Shown: positions 58,159 through 64,000 of the stretch, piece after piece
Position numbering within the stretch: position 1 is the first letter of the stretch
Layout of the letters: each line of letters begins with the position of its first letter
DNA from: an uncultured Clostridium sp.
GTDB lineage: Bacteria; Bacillota; Clostridia; TANB77; CAG-508
Assembly (NCBI GenBank): GCA_946404215.1
Contig: CAMJCT010000008.1
Coordinates: 1 to 64,000 of the forward strand
DNA: 64,000 nt
Direction of reading: 5' to 3'
The notes under the pieces: generated by a model
Told to the model about the DNA's origin: nothing
Databases searched by the model: none
Seen by the model: the letters and a program-made list of their open reading frames with translations, nothing else
Translations under genes and position numbers: made by a program

Positions 58159-58845
58159 ATGATAGAATTTAGAAATGTAGCGAAGACTTATGATACAGGG
58201 ACTAAAGCAGTAAAGAATGCTAGTTTTGTTATAGATAAAGGTGAATTTGCTTTTTTGGTTGGTTCATCAGGTAGTGGTAAATCTACACTCATAAAATTAA
58301 TTTTAAAGGAAGAAGAACCAACATTAGGAAATATAATTATAAATGGAAAGGATACAACATTTTTAAAACCAAGCAGAATACCATATTTAAGAAGAAGTAT
58401 GGGAGTGGTGTTTCAAGATTTTAGACTTTTACCAGATAAAACGGTATATGATAATGTCGCATATGCTATGTATATAGTAAGAGCAACACCAAGACACATA
58501 AGAAGACAAGTTCCTATGGTGCTATCATTGGTTGGATTAAGTGGAAAAGCAAAGATGTATCCACATGAATTATCTGGTGGTGAGCAACAAAGAGTTGCAT
58601 TAGCTAGAGCATTGGTTAATAATCCATCTATGTTGATTGCAGATGAGCCAACTGGTAATTTAGACCCAGATACAGCTTGGGATATTATGAATTTATTAAA
58701 TGATATTAATATGAGAGGAACTACAGTTGTTGTGGCAACACATGCTAAGGACATTGTGGATAAAATGAAAAAAAGAGTTATTCATATACATAAAGGTGAA
58801 ATAATTAGAGATGATAAAAAAGGTGGTTATGATAGTGAAATATAA
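58159..58845 (+). CDS. ftsE: Cell division ATP-binding protein FtsE
   Basis: A 228-residue ABC ATPase that with FtsX transmits energy from the cytoplasm to peptidoglycan hydrolases at the septum. Walker A VGSSGSGKSTLIKLI, signature ELSGGEQQRVALARALV, Walker B MLIADEPTGNLDP and H-loop VATHAK are all intact. It overlaps ftsX. Confidence 0.95.
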   Translation: MIEFRNVAKTYDTGTKAVKNASFVIDKGEFAFLVGSSGSGKSTLIKLILKEEEPTLGNIIINGKDTTFLKPSRIPYLRRSMGVVFQDFRLLPDKTVYDNVAYAMYIVRATPRHIRRQVPMVLSLVGLSGKAKMYPHELSGGEQQRVALARALVNNPSMLIADEPTGNLDPDTAWDIMNLLNDINMRGTTVVVATHAKDIVDKMKKRVIHIHKGEIIRDDKKGGYDSEI

Positions 58846-59734
58846 CATATTTGGTTATTTAATAGGGGAAGGATTTAGTAATGTATTTAAAAATAAAAAA
58901 TCTACAGGTGCATCGCTTATGATTATGTGTGCCACTATGATTATATTTGGTATATTTTTAATATTGGGTGAAAATATAAATCATTTTGTATCAGAAGTGG
59001 AATCAGCACAAGGAATGCAGGTGTTTATAAACAATGAGGCTACACAAGAACAAATAGAAGAAATAGGAGAAAAAATTAGAAAGATAGATGGTGTAAGTAC
59101 AACAGAGTTTGTATCAAAAGAAGCAGCTTTAAATCAAATGAAAGAAAAATTTGGAGATAAAAAGGATTTACTGTCTGGATATGAAGAAAACAATATCTTC
59201 CCTGCATCTTATGTTATTACATTAACGGATTTAAGTAAAAGCAAAGATGTACAAAATCAGATTTTAACATTAGATAATATAAAAAAAATAACAAGTAAAG
59301 ATGAAACTGTTACTACTCTTATTAACTTGGCTAATGGAATAAAAATAGTAACAGGAGTTATATTAATTTTATTAATAATAATATCTATTTTTATTATAGC
59401 AAATACTATAAAGCTTACGGTTCATGCAAGAAGAAAAGAAATATCTATTATGAAATATGTTGGAGCAACAAATGGATTTATAAGATGGCCGTTTATAGTA
59501 GAGGGTATGATTATAGGTGTGTTAGCAAGCAGTATATCTATAACTATTGTAGGAATAGCATATAGCATAATTGCAGAAAATATGGTAAATTCTAAATTTA
59601 TGCAGGTTATCAATATGAGTTTAGTAACTTTTGGAGATATGTTTAATTCAATTATATTTGTATATATGTTATTAGGAATTGGTATAGGAGCTCTTGGAAG
59701 TGTTATTTCTATGAGAAAATATTTAAAAGTATAG
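58835..59734 (+). CDS. ftsX: Cell division protein FtsX
   Basis: A 299-residue membrane protein with one N-terminal helix (about 28-50), an extracellular domain of about 110 residues, and three C-terminal helices typical of FtsX. The extracellular domain contacts PcsB-type hydrolases, two of which are encoded next. GTG 58835 gives the usual MKYNIFGYLIGEGFSNVF start 8 bases after AGGTGG; ATG 58829 is nearly as good. It overlaps the end of ftsE. Confidence 0.92.
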   Translation: MKYNIFGYLIGEGFSNVFKNKKSTGASLMIMCATMIIFGIFLILGENINHFVSEVESAQGMQVFINNEATQEQIEEIGEKIRKIDGVSTTEFVSKEAALNQMKEKFGDKKDLLSGYEENNIFPASYVITLTDLSKSKDVQNQILTLDNIKKITSKDETVTTLINLANGIKIVTGVILILLIIISIFIIANTIKLTVHARRKEISIMKYVGATNGFIRWPFIVEGMIIGVLASSISITIVGIAYSIIAENMVNSKFMQVINMSLVTFGDMFNSIIFVYMLLGIGIGALGSVISMRKYLKV

Positions 59735-59744
59735 AGGAGAAAAA

Positions 59745-60942
59745 ATGCGTAAGATTTTATGTGCTGCGTTAACTTTTATAATATGTCTTTCTTGTATATT
59801 TAAATTTGTATATGCAGAAGAAACTTCAGATTTGGCAACAAGACAGGAAGAACTACAAAATAATATAAAAGATACAAACGAACAATTACAGGGAGTCCAA
59901 GATGAACTTTCAGAAAATCTAGAGCAAGTTCAAAAACTGGATGAAAAGATAGAAAAGTCACAAACAGATTTAGATGCATTAAATACAAAAATAATTCAAT
60001 TACAGGAGAAAATAGACAATGTTGAGAAAAAGTTAAAAGTAGCAAGCGAAAATTATAACAGACAACAAAAAATATTAAATGAAAGATTAGTTGCCATATA
60101 TGAGTCAAGTGATACTGAATATCTAGATGTAATTTTAAGTTCTAGAAGCATATCAGAATTTTTATCTAATTATTTTCTAATTACAGAGCTTACTACTTAT
60201 GATACAGATTTACTAGAAAATATGAAAATGCAAAAAGATGATATAGAAAATAAAAGGGAAAAACTTGATAGTGGAAAAAATCAATTAGCTCTAATAAAGG
60301 AAAATCAAGCAAAAACGGCTAAAATACTAGAAAACACAAAGATTGTTAGAGAAAACTATATTGCAAAGTTATCTAACAAGGAGAAAGAATTACAGACAAA
60401 AATAGATGAATATAATTCTCAGGTAGCAGCGTTAAATGCGGAAATCTTAGAATTAGCTATGAAAGGTATAGATACTAAGTATATAGGAGGAAAGCTAGAT
60501 TGGCCTGTACCAGGATATACTAGAATCAGTTCCAATTATGGAATGAGGTATCATCCAATATTACATATTAATAAGTTGCATACAGGAGTTGATATTGCGG
60601 CTCCCCAAGGAAGTGACTTTATAGCTGTAAATGATGGAATTGTTACAAAAGCTTGTTTTAATACAGCGTATGGTAATATGGTAATAATAGATCATGGTGG
60701 AGGAATTTCAACCTTATATGCACATGGCTCTGAAATTTTGGTTCAGGTTGGACAAGTTGTTAAAAGGGGAGAACCAGTTCTTAAGGTTGGTTCAACTGGA
60801 TATTCAACAGGAGCGCATGCTCATTTTGAAGTTAGGATAAATGGTGTTGTTACAGATCCTATGCCATATATAACAAATGGAATAATTCCAGAGACACAAC
60901 GGAAATGAAGATGAAAAAAATTTAGATAGCGAAGGAAATTAA
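59745..60942 (+). CDS. PcsB/EnvC-like murein hydrolase activator (M23), C-terminal tail via CGG +1 shift
   Basis: A secreted protein with a signal peptide (about 1-23), a long coiled coil (about 27-110 and 165-240) and an M23 LytM domain (SSNYGMRYHPILHINKLHTGVDIAAPQG, TLYAHGSE, GAHAHFEVRING). Placed after ftsEX, it is the expected FtsX-controlled hydrolase or activator. The zero frame ends QRK-stop with CGG at 60900; a +1 shift instead adds GNEDEKNLDSEGN, for 398 residues. The M23 zinc ligands (His, Asp, H-x-H) appear present, so it may itself be catalytic. The tail is not needed for the fold. Confidence 0.85.
60900..60902 (+). other. In-frame CGG +1 shift site 11 (PcsB-like hydrolase C-terminus)
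   Basis: ACA CAA CGG AAA TGA in the zero frame; CAA C GGA AAT GAA GAT GAA in the shifted frame, which runs 13 codons to TAA at 60940. There is no conservation to judge the tail, but the following gene's ribosome binding site lies just after the shifted stop. Confidence 0.65.
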
Positions 60943-60958
60943 AAAATAGGAGGAACTC

Positions 60959-62191
60959 ATGAAAAAGCTAAGTTTAAAATTAATAGTAGTAATAATAATA
61001 GGAATATTTTTATTTCAAAGTAATATAGTGTTAGCAGAAAATACAGCAGATTTAAAAAATCAGCAAAGCGAAAACAATAAGAAAATAAATGAGGCAAAGG
61101 AACAATTGGATGAAATAAAAGAAGAAAAATCAGAAACAATGAAACAGGTGCAAGACTTAACAACAAAGATTTCCCAATATCAAACACAAATAGATGAATT
61201 GAATGTGGAAATATCTGATTTAAACACTCAAATATCTGAGGCTGAAAATAATTTGAAAAACGCTCAAGAGGATTATGAAAAGCAAGAAGAATTATTAAAG
61301 GCAAGATTAGTGGCTACATATGAGGCTGGAGAAACGTCATATTTAGATTTTATTCTTTCATCTGCAAGTATTACAGATTTAATATCTAATTACTATTTAG
61401 TGACAGAAGTTGCAACAAATGATGCAGAACTATTAGAACAGATAGAACAAAAAAAGAAAGACATAGAAACTGCCAAGCAAACTTTGGAAAACAGTAAAAA
61501 CAAGTTAACTACATCAAAAGCAAATAAACAAAGTGCAGCTACTCAGCTAGAAAACTCTAAAAAAGAAAAAAATACATATGTTGCAAAATTGAGTGAAGAT
61601 GAAAAGAAGACACAAGAAGAGCTAGAACAATTACAAGCAGATAATGATAAAATACAAAAAGAATTAAAAGCTGCAGAAGAAAGATACAGAAAGCAACTTG
61701 AGGAGTTAAAGAAAAAACAGCAAGAAAATGCAAAAAAATCCAATAGTGGAAGTACGAGTTCAAGTGGAGAAACATATAATAGTGGTGGTTCTGGCGTTTT
61801 GCAAAGCCCTGTAAAAACAGGAACAATAACAGCAACTATGTATTATTCTAGTGGTAAATATCATGGAGCTCTTGATTATGGAATACCTGTTGGAACAACA
61901 GTATATGCAGCTGCAGATGGAGTAGTAATATCAAGGGGGTCTCTATCTGGAAGTTATGGTAATTATTTAGTTATTCAACATACTAATGGATTAAGAACAT
62001 GGTATGCACATGGAAATGGTGTGTTTTATGTATCTGTAGGAGACATTGTTTCAAAGGGGCAGGCTATTATGCAAAGTGGTAACTCTGGAAATTCTTCAGG
62101 ACCACATTTACATTTTGAAGTAAGAGTATCACCTTATACTTGGTATTCAAATGGTAATGATAGTAGAAGAGACCCTAGAAACTATATGTAG
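60959..62191 (+). CDS. Second PcsB-like coiled-coil M23 peptidase
   Basis: A 410-residue paralogue of the previous protein: signal peptide (about 1-25), coiled coil (about 28-260), a Ser/Gly-rich linker (NSGSTSSSGETYNSGGSG) and a C-terminal M23 domain (GALDYGIPVGTTVYAA, TWYAHGNG, GPHLHFEVRVS) with the His-x-His zinc ligands. The N-terminal halves of the two proteins align (LSDSRSISEFLSNYFL versus LSSASITDLISNYYL). It contains no in-frame CGG. AGGAGG precedes the start. Confidence 0.9.
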   Translation: MKKLSLKLIVVIIIGIFLFQSNIVLAENTADLKNQQSENNKKINEAKEQLDEIKEEKSETMKQVQDLTTKISQYQTQIDELNVEISDLNTQISEAENNLKNAQEDYEKQEELLKARLVATYEAGETSYLDFILSSASITDLISNYYLVTEVATNDAELLEQIEQKKKDIETAKQTLENSKNKLTTSKANKQSAATQLENSKKEKNTYVAKLSEDEKKTQEELEQLQADNDKIQKELKAAEERYRKQLEELKKKQQENAKKSNSGSTSSSGETYNSGGSGVLQSPVKTGTITATMYYSSGKYHGALDYGIPVGTTVYAAADGVVISRGSLSGSYGNYLVIQHTNGLRTWYAHGNGVFYVSVGDIVSKGQAIMQSGNSGNSSGPHLHFEVRVSPYTWYSNGNDSRRDPRNYM

Positions 62192-62229
62192 AATACAGAT
62201 ACGTGCTTAAGAAAGGAATGAATTTTATT

Positions 62230-63444
62230 TTGGAAGAAAAGAAAAAATTTAAGATTTATAAAATCATTATGCTTGTTTTTTTGGTTGCATTTATAACTTT
62301 TTTAACTACATCAATACTAATGTATCAGTATTTAACAGATAAAAAAATTATAAATAAAACCACAATAATAGGAACTTCAGAAAATGGTGAAATTGATAAG
62401 ACTTTAGAAAAATACAAAAAGATTATAGATAAATATTATTTAGGAGATGTTGATGAAGAAAAACTAAAAGAGGGAGCTGTGAAAGGTTATATAGAAGGAC
62501 TAGGTGATCCGTATACAGAATATATTTCTAAAGAAGACATGGAAGAATACATGGAAAATACCAAGGGTAATTTTGTTGGCATAGGAATATACATGGTAAA
62601 GAATTCAAGTACCAATAAAATACAAGTTTTGTCTCCAATAAAAAATACTCCTGCTGAAAAAGCGGGAATCCTAGCAGGAGATATAATTATTTCTGTAGAT
62701 GGAGTTGAATATTCGGCAGATGAAATGTCAATTGCTTCAACTAGAATAAAGGGAAAAGAAGGAACAAATGTTAAATTAGAAGTTCTTAGAGGTACAGAAA
62801 CTTTGAATTTTGACATAAAAAGAGAAGGTATAAAAGTAAATCCTGTTGAAGGTAAAATAGTAGAAAACAATATAGGATATATTGAATTCTCTTCATTTGA
62901 TGAAGGTACGGCGGATGAGTTTAAGACTAAATATAAAGAACTTGAAAGTAAAGGAATAAAATCTTTGATAATAGATTTAAGAAATAACGGTGGAGGAATA
63001 GTGGATGAAGCATTAAAGATTGCAGACTTCATTCTTGAAAAAAATTCTGTTATTTTATATGAAGTAGATAAAAATAATAATGAAAAAGTAAAAAAATCTC
63101 AAAATGATCCTATTATAAATTTACCAATAATTGTTTTAACTAATGGTAATACAGCAAGTTCTTCGGAAATATTAGCAGGAGCATTAAAAGATTTAGGAAA
63201 GGCAAGGATCGTTGGAACGAAAACATATGGTAAGGGTGTGATTCAACAAGTAATGACATTGGGAGATGGAAGTGGATTAAAAATAACTACAGAAAAGTAT
63301 TTAACTCCAAATAGAACGGAAATAAATAAAGTAGGAATTGAACCAGATGAAAAAATTGAATTGTCAAGTTTATTAAAAAATAAAATATCTCTTGAAGAAA
63401 AAGAAGACACACAATTGCAAAAAGCCATTGAAATGTTAAAATAG
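62230..63444 (+). CDS. C-terminal processing protease (S41, CtpA/PrcC type)
   Basis: A 404-residue protein with an N-terminal membrane helix, a PDZ domain (about 110-190; VLSPIKNTPAEKAGILAGDIIISVDG) and an S41 protease core with YIEFSSF, LIIDLRNNGGGIVDEAL and the catalytic Ser in NTASSSEILAGAL, Lys in YGKGVIQ. It likely processes extracellular cell-wall proteins, possibly the neighbouring M23 enzymes. The start is uncertain: TTG 62230 has the best spacing from GAAAGGA; GTG 62203 and ATG 62218 are alternatives. Confidence 0.88.
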   Translation: MEEKKKFKIYKIIMLVFLVAFITFLTTSILMYQYLTDKKIINKTTIIGTSENGEIDKTLEKYKKIIDKYYLGDVDEEKLKEGAVKGYIEGLGDPYTEYISKEDMEEYMENTKGNFVGIGIYMVKNSSTNKIQVLSPIKNTPAEKAGILAGDIIISVDGVEYSADEMSIASTRIKGKEGTNVKLEVLRGTETLNFDIKREGIKVNPVEGKIVENNIGYIEFSSFDEGTADEFKTKYKELESKGIKSLIIDLRNNGGGIVDEALKIADFILEKNSVILYEVDKNNNEKVKKSQNDPIINLPIIVLTNGNTASSSEILAGALKDLGKARIVGTKTYGKGVIQQVMTLGDGSGLKITTEKYLTPNRTEINKVGIEPDEKIELSSLLKNKISLEEKEDTQLQKAIEMLK

Positions 63445-63465
63445 CTAAAATTGAAAGGAGAAAAC

Positions 63466-64000
63466 ATGAATTTGCCTAACAAATTAACAATATTTAGAAT
63501 ATGTTTAGTGCCACTTATGGTAGTAATTCCTTTTTTGGGAATTACCGGTGAAGTAATGAAAATTCCTATTTCATACCTTATAATGGACTTCATTTTTATA
63601 ATTGCATCTATAACAGATAAATTAGATGGATATTTAGCTAGAAAGAATAATCAGATTACCACATTTGGAAAATTTTTAGATCCATTGGCTGATAAGATAT
63701 TAGTATTAGCAGCTATGGTTATGTTGGTAGAAATGTCAAAGATTCCTGCATGGATACCAATAATTGTTTTGACAAGAGAGTTTATGGTTTCAGGATATAG
63801 ATTAGTAGCAGTAGAAAAGGGTGGAAATGTAATTGCAGCATCAAATTGGGGAAAATTAAAAACAGTTTCTCAAATGTTAGCAATAATGTTAGCATTTATA
63901 GATATGCACTCTTTTGGCGAATGCTTTACTGGAAATCTTAATGGAGTAGAGCTTATTATTAATGTAATGGTTACTATAATGATGGTAGTACAGACTATAG
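63466..64000 (+). CDS. pgsA: CDP-diacylglycerol-glycerol-3-phosphate 3-phosphatidyltransferase (3' end outside window)
   Basis: The first 178 residues of a membrane CDP-alcohol phosphotransferase that makes phosphatidylglycerol phosphate. It starts MNLPNKLTIFRICLVPLM after AAAGGAG and carries the signature D-G-x2-A-R-x8-G-x3-D-x3-D as DGYLARKNNQITTFGKFLDPLADK, then several membrane helices. The gene is open at the window end. Confidence 0.95.
   Translation, partial: MNLPNKLTIFRICLVPLMVVIPFLGITGEVMKIPISYLIMDFIFIIASITDKLDGYLARKNNQITTFGKFLDPLADKILVLAAMVMLVEMSKIPAWIPIIVLTREFMVSGYRLVAVEKGGNVIAASNWGKLKTVSQMLAIMLAFIDMHSFGECFTGNLNGVELIINVMVTIMMVVQTI

Overview
The window is AT-rich DNA from a spore-forming low-GC Gram-positive, most likely an uncultured member of the Clostridia. 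The pointers are sigK, the hrcA-grpE-dnaK-dnaJ set, disA/radA, typA, split transketolase, ftsEX with PcsB-like hydrolases, strong GGAGG-type ribosome binding sites and A/T-ending codons. Nearly all genes lie on the + strand; rimI-tsaB-tsaE, a DUF368 gene and a pepV-like gene are on the - strand.

Layout. 1-4.1 kb: 3' part of a secreted ricin-repeat/glucosaminidase/SH3 protein and a membrane-anchored cadherin-like protein. 4.2-17.4 kb: one long surface-polysaccharide operon (ABC exporter ATPase and permease, pyruvyltransferase-like protein, several GT2 enzymes and a GT2-GT4 fusion, DUF2142, DUF2304, flippase, UDP-galactopyranose mutase, GtrA/GtrB pair), followed by galE, prs and trpS. 20.5-30 kb: obgE, the tsaE-tsaB-rimI tRNA t6A cluster, mreB, mtaB, radA, disA, a cyclophilin, tRNA-His and tRNA-Gln. 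30.4-34.7 kb: small alarmone synthetase, a decayed response-regulator/VTC chimera, DUF4956, a CotH-like fragment and a patatin. 35-40.3 kb: heat-shock genes with CIRCE operators. 40.3-52.8 kb: esterase/acyltransferase group, rlmN, a P-loop/Asp23-like fusion, cmk, plsC, typA, O-methyltransferase, RSH-like protein, U32 peptidase and DUF368. 53-64 kb: sigK, a 6S-like RNA, pepV, split transketolase, ftsEX, two M23 hydrolases, a ctpA-type protease and pgsA (cut by the window end).

The outstanding observation is a systematic recoding signal. Eight genes (obgE, rimI, tsaE, radA, a patatin, a 67-aa conserved-looking protein, sigK and a PcsB-like hydrolase) are interrupted by a total of 11 frameshifts. 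Every one is at an in-frame CGG codon. In every case moving +1 (reading C-GGN as one glycine) restores the downstream frame; in the recognised families this gives a normal-length protein, usually with glycine at a conserved glycine position. Two of the cases are on the - strand and still follow the sense strand of the gene. In my manual scan I found no in-frame CGG read as ordinary arginine in any other gene, while CGT, CGA, AGA and AGG are used normally. I infer that CGG is an unassigned or starved codon that this organism translates by +1 frameshifting or by quadruplet (CGGN) decoding to Gly. This must be distinguished from a sequence artefact, but the gene-strand specificity argues against one.

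Other structures: tandem CIRCE-like operators, a MITE-like element with terminal inverted repeats and a deleted second copy, two further inverted-repeat elements, a shared palindromic repeat, and near-identical 456-bp ricin-domain repeats.
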